From Hypsibius dujardini (taxonomy: Eukaryota; Tardigrada; Eutardigrada; Parachela; Hypsibiidae), in the NCBI GenBank assembly GCA_001579985.1, contig LRSR01008040.1, positions 1 through 24,728 of the forward strand: a stretch of 24,728 nucleotides of DNA, written 5' to 3'. The position numbers were made by a program, and so were the translations under genes. The notes below the pieces were generated by a model. That model was given only the letters and a program-made list of their open reading frames with translations. It was not told the DNA's origin and did no database searches. Positions 1-9,526 of the stretch are shown in pieces. How positions within the stretch are numbered: position 1 is the stretch's first letter; the number at the start of each line of letters is the position of its first letter.

Positions 1-37
1 TTGTTGTTTGTTGCTGCTCCTGCTTGATCCATCCCGC

Positions 38-205
38 ATGTTGTTTTTACTTCTCTCCCTTTTTTCCTTGTTATTGCTGTATTCTCCCTTCCTAGCCGCT
101 GATTTGTGTGGGCAGTGCTGCACTTCGTTGTCTGTAGCTGGGATCTCCCGTATACTTTGCTCATGTCCCCGCTGTCCAGATTACGTACTACCAACACAAG
201 AATAA
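38..205 (+). CDS. possible small secreted cysteine-rich peptide (hypothetical)
   Basis: An ATG at 38 opens a 55-codon frame. It begins with a long leucine-rich hydrophobic run (MLFLLLSLFSLLLLYSP) typical of a signal peptide, with a plausible cleavage near FLAA. The short remainder has five cysteines (CGQCC, then CSCPRC). The stop codon TAA at 203-205 lies inside an AATAAA hexamer (201-206), so a transcript ending here would have almost no 3' UTR. The frame is also open upstream to the window edge, so this could be the last exon of a longer gene. I do not recognise the family. Leucine-rich frames also arise by chance in T-rich DNA, hence the low confidence. Confidence 0.25.
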   Translation: MLFLLLSLFSLLLLYSPFLAADLCGQCCTSLSVAGISRILCSCPRCPDYVLPTQE

Positions 206-206
206 A
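201..206 (+). terminator. candidate polyadenylation signal AATAAA
   Basis: Canonical AATAAA overlapping the stop codon of the small ORF at 38-205. It is a candidate 3' end for whatever gene enters from the left edge. Confidence 0.3.
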
Positions 207-1085
207 CATCCAAATGCTCGTTTGCTGTCTAACGTCTCGGATGTCTGTCACCCGGAGGCTACGGTGATAATTGGCGTAATTTAATCTGCAGTGCCAGTGG
301 GACGAATTTCGCTTTAGCAAGCGTGGAAGAAGCGAACTTGCTTAGAAGCGCAGCGTTTTTCGACTTTTCGTAATTCACTTGCCCTTTCGGCTGATTACTT
401 GCGCGTTTTGTTGGTTCGGTAGTTGGTTGGTTGGTTGGGCCACATACTTTGCTTTGATCACTCCCGACTAGTAGGGCGGACGTAATAGTCTTCTAGAAAA
501 GGGCAGGTGCAAGAGATTAACAAATTTATTAAGGAATTTAATAATTTTATTGATTGCGGAACGAATTGATTGGTGGTAAAAAACAGCTGCAACTACTTTC
601 ACTCCCGCCGTCACACGTCTCCGCTCACACAAGCCTCGCATAGGTGGACGGCTTCCCGGGTTAATTTCAAGGCCTTCCCGCTACCATCCGATGCAAACTC
701 GACCAATAATCAGTCTCAGATGGAGCTGCGGAATTGCCACAGCTTTCCCCGGAAAGAGATACGTCCAAGACAATGCACCATGTTGATGCTTATATTCTCA
801 CGCGTCAGGCAGATATGACCCGTGAGATGGTAGCGTTATACGGTCTCTGGTATCGAAATGGAATTTGACCGTTTGATCCGTGGACCAGACTTCGGTGCTG
901 CCGCTTACTGTGTATTTAAAATAGAGATTGAAGTAGTAGTGAGTAAAAAGGCACAAAAAATGAAAACACGATACGCAGTGTATCTTTTCATGACCGAGGT
1001 ACCGGAAAATAAACACATTCTCCGTAACTTCAAAGATAGCTACTGTTTCAGGTTCCGAAACGCAAAGTTCGGCACCGTCAGACAA

Positions 1086-1134
<49 letters not shown>

Positions 1135-1658
1135 TAGACAGACAGAATATCGGAAAATGTTTCGAACGTTTTATATTTCTCCATGTCGGATATGTCGGAA
1201 GGGATGGCCTACGCTAGCACGGTCTGCGTTTAATAGTGTTTGTCTTGTTCCATAGCCCAGGTCGTAAATACACTGACCACAGTAAACCAGGCGATAAAGG
1301 GATACAATATTAATTTGTCCTACTACACTGACCGCGATCGAAATGGCGGACTTTGGTTTTGATATCAGCGGACATTGCTTGCTCACAAGTAAAAGAGTGT
1401 TGTGACTGTAAGATTTGCGCAAAGTCCGTTGGAGTTACATTACGTGAATGCTTGTGGTGATACTCCTTTATAATTCAACTCAAGCTTATCCTACAATGTA
1501 GAATTAATTGCATGTAATCCGCGTCAATGCTTGAGTTTCACCTGATAAAGTAGTGGGCAGGTCTCACTGCCGATAAATTCCTTAACTCCCGGTTCAAAAT
1601 TCTTCATTAGAAGGAAGGGGCGCATTTTTTGGGCGCACGAATTTGCAGCTCAGAAAAA
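207..1658. other. intergenic region upstream of NRF-6-like paralogue A
   Basis: About 1.45 kb with no coding sequence I can support. It contains a short TTGG tract near 414-437 and the CAGA microsatellite near 1080-1146. The ORFs here of 60-130 codons are generated largely by the microsatellite or show no family resemblance. The sequence just before the ATG at 1659 ends in ATTTGCAG (AG at 1647-1648), which could be a splice acceptor of a 5' UTR intron or a trans-splice site. No convincing TATA box was seen next to it. Confidence 0.5.
1080..1146. repeat. (CAGA)n microsatellite
   Basis: About 15 near-perfect CAGA/GACA tetramers with one T substitution (CAGATAGA). It explains the apparent QTDRQTDR and LSVCLSVC open frames on the two strands. 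Confidence 0.95.
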
Positions 1659-2335
1659 ATGGCAAACTTCCTCCAGTTTTTAACCATTCTAGCGATTGGC
1701 CTGCCATCGCTTTTGTGGTCACCCGCTTATGGATTGAATCCATCCTTTTCGTAAGTCAACCCGCAAGCCTTGACGACCACGACACGTTTAATATATTTTT
1801 TTTTAGATTTTATATATTAATAAACTATTTTGTGATACTAGTACATGCATATTATACGATTTAGATTTCCGAACTTGGTCGATACCTACCTGGGAACGTT
1901 TCCGCTGGAATCCATCGTGACGCGGTTCTTGCGGTTACGCCGGCCCTACAATACGAGCCAGCTAGAGGGGCAAGCCGATTCATACCTCAACACCATAGTC
2001 GGGAGCTTCCCCGGGAAGGGAAATAACCTTACCGCGCCCTGCTATGAAGATGTGAAGATCTGGATGGGGGATATGTTCCTCGGGCAAGGATACGCACTGA
2101 AAAGTAAGTGCGAAAAAATGACTGCCGACTGTCTGGCATGAACCGATTGATTCCTATTCAGTACAGTGTTTTTCGAGGTCGCAAAGACCACGATGCTATA
2201 TACTACGGTGCTTGTTGCCGTGCGAGGATATTGAATGCCTCTGCCTGAATATCTATGCATATATTTATGCGTCCCGATTTCTTTGAGATTATTCTGCGTG
2301 TGCCCGAATGTTTGTGAGATATCTCGTTTGATGTA

Positions 2336-2378
<43 letters not shown>

Positions 2379-5300
2379 GTGCCTGTGTGTCTGTGTGCCT
2401 GTGTGCCTGTGTGCCTGTGTGCCTGTGTGCCTGTGTGTCTGTCTGTCTGTCTGTCTGTGTGCCTGTGTGTCAGTGTGTCTGTGTATCTGTCTTACTAACA
2501 ATCGCATCGTTTGCAATGTAGTTATACAAGTATGTTCATATGAATACTGTCGCTGTAGGGATGTCGGTGTTTGTTTGAACGTCTGCAGGATATCTGGCTT
2601 TGTGAACTACTGCATCGTGTTTTAATGTCTGAGAAAGTAAGATGAGATGTCTCTACTGAGTGTCTGAAAAGCTGTGTGCCCAGATGTCTCTACTGGACTT
2701 TTTTGTTTCGAGTTCGGCATTCAAATCAGGACTTGTCTGCATCTTCAGCATTGCCTGCTTCTTTTAAAATACTGACTTGCGCGTATGTTTCGTGCCTTGT
2801 GCAGTGTTGGACTCCTTCTTCAAAGTCCCACCCGGCCTGACCAAGGGCCACCTTCTCATGCTGGGCTCGCACGACATGTGCATGAGGGTGGAGGCCATGC
2901 CCTACACCTCGCAGTACCGCAACTCCAGCGAGCTGGTCCCGGCCGCCAATTACTGCATCGTCCGTCTGCAGATTGCCCTCGCTGCCAATGCCAGTCAACC
3001 GCTGCCCCCGCTGGCCACCTGTTTCCCCGCCAGCTGTACGGCCCGCGACGCGGACATCCTCATCCTGTCTGTGGTCAACATCATCAACGCCACCGTTGAC
3101 CTGGTCACTCCCACCGGAAAGACATTATGTAATTCGGAGATTCCTTCAGAACCCGGCACCTCAGCGACCTGGATGATCGTCGGCGGCTTCGCAATCACTT
3201 GTCTCTGCGCGACCATTGTACATCTACTGGCAAGGTAAGGTAATGTTTGTGAATAAATTCCATAGACACCCCATAATTTACATAACCTTAAAAAGTAAGG
3301 CTTCTTCATGCAAATAATGAATAGATATTTCTTTAAGCAATTTTTAATTTAATTTAAAATGTCGTTTACATTTTTAACACATCATTTAAATGACTCCATG
3401 GCCAGGCCGTTCGACCATCGCTATAACCGGAACACGGATATTAAGCCTCTTGCCGGGCCGAATACAGCGGAACAGAGTGGACTGTCGACGCGTGCGGTTT
3501 CCAGTATGATGGAAATGGGCCCGGTCCAGACGGAAAAGTCGGCGAATTGGAGGACGGAATCATTCGTTGGCAGCAGGATGGAAATGGAGCTGGAGAAAGT
3601 GCCGGTGTATATCCGGCTGATTTTGTGCTTCTCCCTAGTGGACAACACGAGTCGGTTGTTCGCTCCAGAGGCGGGGGAGCTGCGCTATCTGAATGGGATC
3701 CGGGTGATGAGTATGTGGTGGGTGCTGCTGGGCCACATTCACCAACTGGGCGAAATCTTTTTCAGTGAGTACATTGCGAGATTCCGCACATCTTCTCGCA
3801 AGAACTTTGGAAGACCTAAACTCTGACAATTTCACATATTGTCTTAAACGACTTATTACTACGGTACTTCATAAAACTCTGAAAATTGAAAATCGATTAA
3901 GCAGTCATTTAATATCCTTAAAGAGAACGGCCAAATTCTGACCAAACTTGGCGAGCTCAAAGTTGCCAAACTGTTTAAAATTTAAATTTGTATGAAAATC
4001 AACTTGTCTGGACAAACGGTTTTGAAAGAATTTAAGAGTTTCGACCAAGGGTAAAATTTTGAAACCCATCCAAAGTTGAGTAAATGTTGCAATGGTGGAC
4101 CCTGTAGAACGCGAAATTACACCTGTTTTCGTGCCATGCACACCACCACAGGCAACAGAATGGACATTATCGAGAACCTCAAGGGGTACCCGCAGCAGTT
4201 GATCCTGAGTGCACCCTTCGCAGTGGACACCTTCTTCCTCCTCAGCGGACTCGCCGTCACCTACTCGCTCCTTCGCGCAGTGGACCAGCATAAAAGCTGG
4301 GCTCCCTTCGTATTGTCATACGTCCGCCGATTCGCCCGGTTCGTTCACTTTACTCTTCTGCAGTGAATGATTTCGATTAGTGTTGTTTACACACTACAGA
4401 CGAAGACATCACTGCTTTTCTTGCACAGGATACTTCCACTGTACATGGTGATCCTCTTGATTTATATGTTTGTCGTTCCGTACGTCGTGGACGGACCTTA
4501 TGCCGTAAGAACAAAAATAAATTCCGGTTCTTTTCCGTTTTTGATTTGAAATTGTGCCAACCGATTTTCTACTTGTTCCTGCAGATACTGGTTCGCCAAG
4601 AGGGTTCCCCGACAGAGTACTGCAAGACCTACTGGTGGACTAATCTTTTGATGGTCAGCAACGTTGTCCCAGTCGACAAATCCAAAATGGTACGTCCCGT
4701 GAATAAATAGAACGACTCTTCGGGATCGCTTGTCGTTATTGTGTCCGATTTTATAGTGCATGCCGTGGACATGGTTTATATCGGCCGACTGGCAGCTGTT
4801 TATTGTCACACCACCGATCGTTGCATTCCTCAGCAGGTAATGTGATGTCAGAGTTTGAACACTGTTGTTTTTTAATGCATTTTAATTAACAACAACAGCC
4901 TGATGTTTGCCTTGGTCTGTTCTCTAAAGGTTTCCAAAGTCGGGACTCGCTCTGTTGGTTCTTCTGCTGGGCGGATGTGTCGCAACCGTTTCAAGTCTGG
5001 TCTATGTCTACGGGCTACCTTTGACAATTCGAGACCTGCATGGGTAAGCTCTTACTAGCTATAGCAGATGCGTCAACTTCGTGTTAGTTTATCCTGAAAG
5101 ATCACGTCTTCCTTACCATTCCCTGTGTCTGTGTCTGTGTCTGCGTCTGCGTCTGCGTCTGTGTCTGTGTCTGTGTCTGTGTCTGTGTCTGTGTCTGTGT
5201 CTGTGTCTGTGTCTGTGTCTGTGTCTGTGTGTATCCGGTGCAGGGTCGTGTTTGTGTCACAATTGTCAGTTGAAGCAAATTGAATGAACTGAAACAGGCG

Positions 5301-6071
5301 CATTGAGACGGAGAAGGAGTACCAACCGGAAAGGGAATACATCTACGATAAACCTTGGCAGGTGGGTGAGAATAGACCAAACTGACCCCATTGATGAGTT
5401 CAAGTTCAATCCATCATTTTCAGGGTGGAATCAACTATATCGTGGGTGTTATTCTGGCCTATCACATTTTCGTTCGGCGAGGTTCGGACTTTGCCAGACG
5501 CTTCAGGACGGTTCTTTTCATCTTCGGCTGGGCGGTAGCGTTTGTCTTGGCATACTTTGCAATATTCGGCCTTTATTACGGAGGGTTTGAAACAAAAACC
5601 CAAATGAGCGTGCAGAAACGGGCCGTCTATGCTGGGTTGTCCCGTCTTGGATGGGCCTTGGCAGTTGGCTGGGTATTTTACTTTTTTGAATCCATACCGT
5701 TTTTACATGGAGTGAAGATTTAACGTCCTAGAATGTTTCAAATAATTAATTTAAACCGCTTGCAGGTCATCTATGCCTGTCATCACGGTATTTCGAAAAC
5801 TGTTAGGAGCTTCCTGTCCTTGCCCATTTGGACGCCCTTGAGTCGTCTGACTTATGCCGCCTTCCTTGTCCACTTCCTCATCCTACAGCTCTACTTCACC
5901 AGTCTTCGATCCATGCTCTTCTACACGACCCATCAAGTTTTGACGATATTTTTGGCGCAAATTGTAGCAGTGTATGCGGCAGCCTTTGTGGCGTCTTTAG
6001 CCATTGAAACACCTGTGCGACGCTTAATACAACTCACGTTGACGGAAGCAGTTTACTGGATGAGACACTGA
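1659..6071 (+). CDS. NRF-6-like membrane acyltransferase, paralogue A (12 exons)
   Basis: Exons: 1659-1750, 1865-2103, 2805-3234, 3406-3764, 4152-4338, 4429-4504, 4585-4689, 4757-4836, 4930-5043, 5298-5361, 5424-5672, 5766-6071. They join in frame to 766 aa. Exon 1 encodes a signal peptide ([15 protein letters not shown]...). Next comes a cysteine-containing extracellular NRF domain ([15 protein letters not shown]), a first membrane span before [10 protein letters not shown], and a many-pass acyltransferase-3-type domain starting at [18 protein letters not shown], where the His after LLG is the expected active-site residue. Further family-like motifs are [21 protein letters not shown] and [14 protein letters not shown]. 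The C. elegans founder NRF-6 acts in fluoxetine response and yolk or lipid transport; the substrate here is unknown. All introns are GT-AG, and donor 5 (GTTCGT at 4339) is weak. Length is normal for the family. Paralogue B at 15449 shares eight introns and supports every shared join. Confidence 0.9.
2334..2490. repeat. (GTCT)n / (GTGTGCCT)n microsatellite in intron 2 of paralogue A
   Basis: About 150 bp of GTCT tetramers grading into GTGTGCCT octamers and back, inside the 701-bp intron 2104-2804. It gives rise to spurious Cys/Val/Leu-rich ORFs. The matching intron of paralogue B carries the complementary CAGA-type repeat. Confidence 0.95.
5123..5230. repeat. (CTGTGT)n hexanucleotide microsatellite in intron 9 of paralogue A
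   Basis: About 18 CTGTGT units, several as CTGCGT at the 5' side, inside intron 5044-5297. The repetitive Leu-Cys and Asp-Thr frames are artefacts of this tract. Confidence 0.95.
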
Positions 6072-6226
6072 GTTATGGAATCGGATGTAGACAACAATTC
6101 TAATCTTTGTTTTGTCGTTTATCATGATAAACCGACTGATTAGTCGACATGTTTTCGCAGATGATACTGTAGTACTTGAATAACGAAGGGTCGCAGTTAA
6201 AGATCCGAGTAGCTGTAACAACAAAC

Positions 6227-6232
6227 AATAAA
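6227..6232 (+). terminator. polyadenylation signal of paralogue A
   Basis: AATAAA 156 bp after the stop codon of paralogue A, followed by A-rich then T-rich sequence. This is a plausible 3' end with a UTR of about 180 bases. Confidence 0.6.
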
Positions 6233-6465
6233 AAAGTACTAGTACGAAGTATCTCACAAGTCAGTTAGACATTTTTTAGAGTTTCCTCAGAATCATTTCT
6301 TGGTGGAAGATTTTTACGAATAAGCTTGCTCTCCTTAAGTGGTCCCGACCGGCGAACCACTACCTTTCTCATCTTTCTCTGAGGTGGTCTGGCCTTCGTA
6401 AAGTCGCTACTTCCCATATCTGTCTGTCTCTCCGTCCGTCTGTCTGTCTGTCTTTTTGTCTTTTT

Positions 6466-6496
<31 letters not shown>

Positions 6497-6505
6497 CGTC
6501 TGTCC

Positions 6506-6551
<46 letters not shown>

Positions 6552-6596
6552 TTTTTTGCCTGCCCGCTGTTCTGTGTCTACCTGTCTGCTATTTTT

Positions 6597-6643
<47 letters not shown>

Positions 6644-6947
6644 TCCCTGTATTTTTTTTCGAATTATCCTTACCGGTAGTCTGTATTTTCCCCAAATCTT
6701 GTCAAAAGAAGAATGACGTGACTGGAGTTGCACACTGATACGCTGGACAACCTCGTTGGGATCTTCATTGCGTAGTTCACGGATCCGTGGCGGTGGGAGC
6801 GGATAGTCCTTCCAGGCAAGTCAAAAGACTTGAAGGTTTCATACCTACCGATATACAGTAGATTGCGTGTGACAATTATAGTAATTCTTATCTAGGTCGT
6901 ACAAATCGGACTATATTCTATTCAGGATGAGGTTTTCCATAATCGTG
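6233..6947. other. intergenic region with microsatellite
   Basis: Between the polyadenylation signal of paralogue A and the minus-strand BACK fragment. Apart from the TCTG/TGCC microsatellite I see no coding sequence. The ORFs in it are repeat artefacts. Confidence 0.5.
6418..6645. repeat. (TCTG)n and (TGCC)n compound microsatellite
   Basis: Interrupted TCTG/TCCG tetramers from about 6418 to 6550, followed by about eleven TGCC units at 6598-6642. There is an interruption at 6551-6597 (TTTTTTTGCC... to ATTTTTCTGCC). Confidence 0.95.
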
Positions 6948-7401
6948 TCAAGTCGCTTCGATAAGGTCTGGCCGAACTTGTTCGTTCTTTAACAGTTCAG
7001 CTTCCTGATCCACACAACGGAGAATCTTCATCCTGGGACCGTATTCATCAGTCGCTTGATGAATTGTAGTCTCTGTGGACGACTGTGAGTGATCCACCTC
7101 ATTGCGGCTGTGAAGACGTGCAGCTCCGTCTAGGGAAATACGTTTTAAAATTTGTGTTCAGATAATTATGCATAAAAATGGACGAACTCACCTCAATAAC
7201 GATGCTGTCATTGCCGAAAAGGAAAATAACTTTGTCAATGTCCCACTTCAAAACTCCCCTCGTATCGGTCTGGGCGTAGAAATTCTTGGCCACTTTTGTG
7301 TAAACTTCGATGTCTAACGAATTCACCTGATTCTTCTCCGCCAACTGCAGTGCAATTGAAATTGTTTTACGATTTTGTTGTATGCTCAATGTTTTACCCG
7401 T
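6948..7401 (-). pseudogene. BACK-domain (BTB/Kelch family) fragment, frameshifted
   Basis: On the minus strand a coding segment from about 7401 to 7192 reads IALQLAEKNQVNSL ... VAKNF ... FLFGNDSIVIE. It is spliced by a clean 62-bp GT-AG intron (7191-7130, donor GTGAGT, acceptor CCCTAG) to TELHVFTAAMRWITHSRPQR ... KRLMNTV. This is the pattern of a BACK domain (helices with LAE, VF.A..RW..H). Near 7034-7036 the frame breaks. Two extra bases separate LMNTV from RMKILRCVDQEAELLKN ... RPDLIEA, the expected end of the domain, which then stops at 6948-6950. Without the shift, a TGA closes the frame three codons later. No BTB half or start codon was found directly upstream, so I call it a decayed or partial gene. 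A live gene with unusual splicing is less likely. Confidence 0.6.
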
Positions 7402-7795
7402 TTAAGGCACATTTTCATGCTGAGGAAACCGAATTCGCAAATCAGCTAAAAGCTGTCGCAATCAGAAGATGATATTTAGCAATTCACATTTTTTTTTCAA
7501 ATTATTTTTTTATTTTTCATTTGTTTCCGATTATGTTTGAAGTAGCGTCATTTCGCCTTAATTAGCTGTTTTCATAAGACTCTAGACCTCATGTTTAGCG
7601 TCGTGGGGCTTGTACCAGCAGATTATGGTCGCCTGTATATTTATTCTTCACTCGCTGTGTTTTCTGCGTGAGTCGTTGTTCGCTGTCAATTCATCAAAGG
7701 AGAAAAGCGTCACTTCCTATGCGCCTGACTTTGAAATTAATTAAGGCGAACGCGCGTTGTATAATTAATGCAATTTGTCCGAAATCACATCGGTC
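7402..7795. other. AT-rich non-coding stretch
   Basis: Contains T-rich tracts (for example around 7489-7520) and no ORF or motif I can support. If the BACK fragment has an upstream exon, I could not find its BTB portion here. Confidence 0.5.
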
Positions 7796-7971
7796 GTAGG
7801 TGTACAGACCATGTCTGTTTACAGGTCCGTAGGTGTACAGACCATGTCTGTCTACAGGTCCGTAGGTGTACAGACCATGTCTGTCTACATGTCCGTAGGT
7901 GTACAGACCATGTCTGTCTACAGGTCCGTAGGTGTACAAACCATGTCTGTCTACAGGTCCGTAGGTGTACA
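7796..7971. repeat. 33-bp minisatellite, 5.3 copies
   Basis: Copies begin at 7796, 7829, 7862, 7895 and 7928, with a partial copy at 7961. The unit begins GTAGGTGTACAGACCATG and is nearly invariant (a few substitutions such as TTTACA/TCTACA and ACAT/ACAG). Because 33 is divisible by three and the unit lacks stops, it creates open frames on both strands; these are not evidence of genes. It ends about 130 bp before the TATA-like element of the peptide gene at 8228. Confidence 0.95.
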
Positions 7972-8100
7972 TGATCATAATTCCAGTAAAGATCCTGGCA
8001 CGGCCCGTCTTTCCTCTTATCTCGAATCATTCGATTAATTTTGAATGCGCTAATACGGGTAAGACCGGGTAAGACCGTTGTGTGTGCCTTAGATGATCAG

Positions 8101-8106
8101 TATAAA
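8101..8106 (+). promoter_or_regulatory. TATA box candidate for the peptide gene
   Basis: TATAAA 127 bp upstream of the ATG at 8228. Transcription would be expected to start about 25-30 bp downstream, which would place the in-between ATG at 8107 outside the transcript. Confidence 0.4.
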
Positions 8107-8227
8107 ATGGCGGGAAAAATTGCATCGATACTAAACGTATGTTTTATTGTCTTGTTAACTTCCTTTAACTTCCTTTTAGCCTTCCGTCCTTCAAGAGGCC
8201 CACACAATTCTTCAAGAGGTCCATACA

Positions 8228-8500
8228 ATGGCAGTTCAACAAGCCCTCAATGGATCATGCCTGTTGCTGTTCCTCATTGTATGCCTTGTTCAAATGCCCA
8301 ACGCTACAACGGGAGTTCCGGTTTCTCAGTCTCACGTGATCCACAAAAGAGACAACTGCCAATCCTATTGCTTCAGCCTGGTGTTCACGCCCAATGTCGC
8401 CCTGTGCAACCTGATGTGCAAGTGGCCGCCGTCGGGACCCAGCGCCAGACCCTCCTCGGAGATCCGGCAGAATCCCCTGTCCCATCACATTGGATTGTGA
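8228..8500 (+). CDS. small secreted cysteine peptide / prepropeptide (unrecognised)
   Basis: A 90-aa frame starting MAVQQALNGSCLLLFLIVCLVQ has a clear signal peptide. A short spacer ends in the dibasic site HKR, followed by a mature-looking segment with cysteines spaced C-x3-C-x11-C-x3-C (CQSYC ... CNLMC) and a proline/serine-rich tail. This layout (signal, dibasic cleavage, paired CxxxC motifs) fits a secreted peptide hormone, helical-hairpin type peptide or similar, but I recognise no family and assign no activity. The frame also extends upstream. A possible 43-bp intron (8137-8179, GTATGT...TTTTAG) would join an ATG at 8107 in frame to this one, giving a longer N terminus that would bury the signal peptide. 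I prefer 8228 because it places the signal sequence at the start. No AATAAA was seen nearby. Confidence 0.5.
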   Translation: MAVQQALNGSCLLLFLIVCLVQMPNATTGVPVSQSHVIHKRDNCQSYCFSLVFTPNVALCNLMCKWPPSGPSARPSSEIRQNPLSHHIGL

Positions 8501-8620
8501 AAAAGCATTTCGGCAGATTTTGTAACGAACCTTTCGTCTCCCTCCTTTAACACGTCGTGCAGTTTTTTTAGCCCCCATCAATGATGTTCAGAGACAGACC
8601 ATTTACACGGTACTACAATT

Positions 8621-8835
8621 TCAAGGTTCGCCCTGGGTTCCAACCTCAAGGTTCGCCCAGGGTTCCAACTTCAAGGTTCGCCCAGGGTTCCAACCTCAAG
8701 GTTCGCCCAGGGTTTCAAACCTCAAGGTTCGCCCAGGGTTACAACCTCAAGGTTCGTTCAGGGTTACAACCTCAAGGTTCGCCCAGGGTTCCAACTTCAA
8801 GGTTCGTTCAGGGTTACAACTTCAAGGTTCGCCGC
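8621..8835. repeat. 25-bp minisatellite, about 8.5 copies
   Basis: Units start with TCAAGGTTCGCCCAGGGTT at 8621, 8646, 8671, 8696, 8722, 8747, 8772, 8797 and 8822. Spacing is 25 bp except one 26-bp unit (an extra A). Variation is mainly CCC/TTC and TTCC/TTAC. The ORF across it is a by-product of a stop-free unit. Confidence 0.95.
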
Positions 8836-8965
8836 ACATTTGACGTTCGCCCTGGATTACTTTCTTAAATACTGCGTAGCATAAACTGCTCTAAAGTCTG
8901 ATCAAATATCAGTCCTTTGGTCTTGAATTTTCGTCCCTTTTCCCTTCAACCCTTTTTCCAAGTAA

Positions 8966-9322
8966 AATCGGTTAACGTGTGCAGCTTCTAGTCTTAGCAG
9001 AACATTTATTAACCACCCTGCGATTGCATTGTCGCGTGGGGGCAAGAGGTTCTTTGAATACCGTGAGTTCAGACAAACAGTCGAAGATGAATGCAGATAT
9101 CGTTATTTTAAACTGGAACCTTCACCGGTGCAATTTTCCTTCAGCGTTGCACAGACCATACGAAAGTTAATTCGGATGATTGACGAGTCCGCTGCTGGTA
9201 CAACGCGTGCCGCGGTGAAGTGCATGAAGATGGACGGTAAAGTGTGCCGCGTGCAGTCAACCCGCAACCGTGAGGGTTGGGATGAAAAGAGGCGTGCGGA
9301 ACGGCGCCACGGACGATACTAA
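8966..9322 (+). other. open frame of uncertain coding status
   Basis: A stop-bounded frame lacking an early ATG. It reads FFEYREFRQTVEDECRYRYFKLEP ... VAQTIRKLIRMIDE, then a basic, arginine-rich end, stopping at 9320-9322. The composition is protein-like rather than repetitive, and AG acceptor-like sites precede it (GTGCAG, TTCTAG and CTTAGCAG between 8979 and 9000). It could be a terminal exon or a remnant. I recognise no domain. Confidence 0.2.
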
Positions 9323-9526
9323 AAAAAGACTACCGTGTACGTAAGATGAGTCTCGAGAGAGGGTGGTCGACGAAAATATTCCTCGTGTCTTCAAAGCAAA
9401 ACACAGCTCCACTTTCTGTCGATTTATACTGTGTGTGTGTGTGTGTTATACTCTCCAGTAAAATTTGAGGCTAAGAAACGACAACAAAATCTCTTGCTAA
9501 GGGGAATATTTTCAAGCTGCGGAAAA

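Noticed and set aside
2235-2625. Cys/Val/Leu-rich ORFs on + and His/Arg/Thr-rich ORF on -
   Set aside because: Generated by GTCT/GTGTGCCT microsatellite inside an intron of the NRF-6-like gene.
5073-5380. Asp-Thr, Thr-Gln and Leu-Cys repeat ORFs
   Set aside because: Hexanucleotide repeat in intron 9 of paralogue A; splice-frame continuity of the flanking exons excludes coding.
6369-6738. Cys-rich and Arg/Gln-rich ORFs
   Set aside because: TCTG/TGCC microsatellite read in different frames.
7694-8038. Repeat protein ORFs on both strands, and a CRISPR-like regular repeat
   Set aside because: A 33-bp tandem unit with no spacers; stop-free only because the unit is a multiple of three. Not a CRISPR array in a eukaryotic context.
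8041-8550. 169-codon ORF overlapping the secreted peptide gene
   Set aside because: Alternative frame. It starts before the TATA box and lacks the cysteine pattern. Its hydrophobic stretch after 8107 was noted but not preferred.
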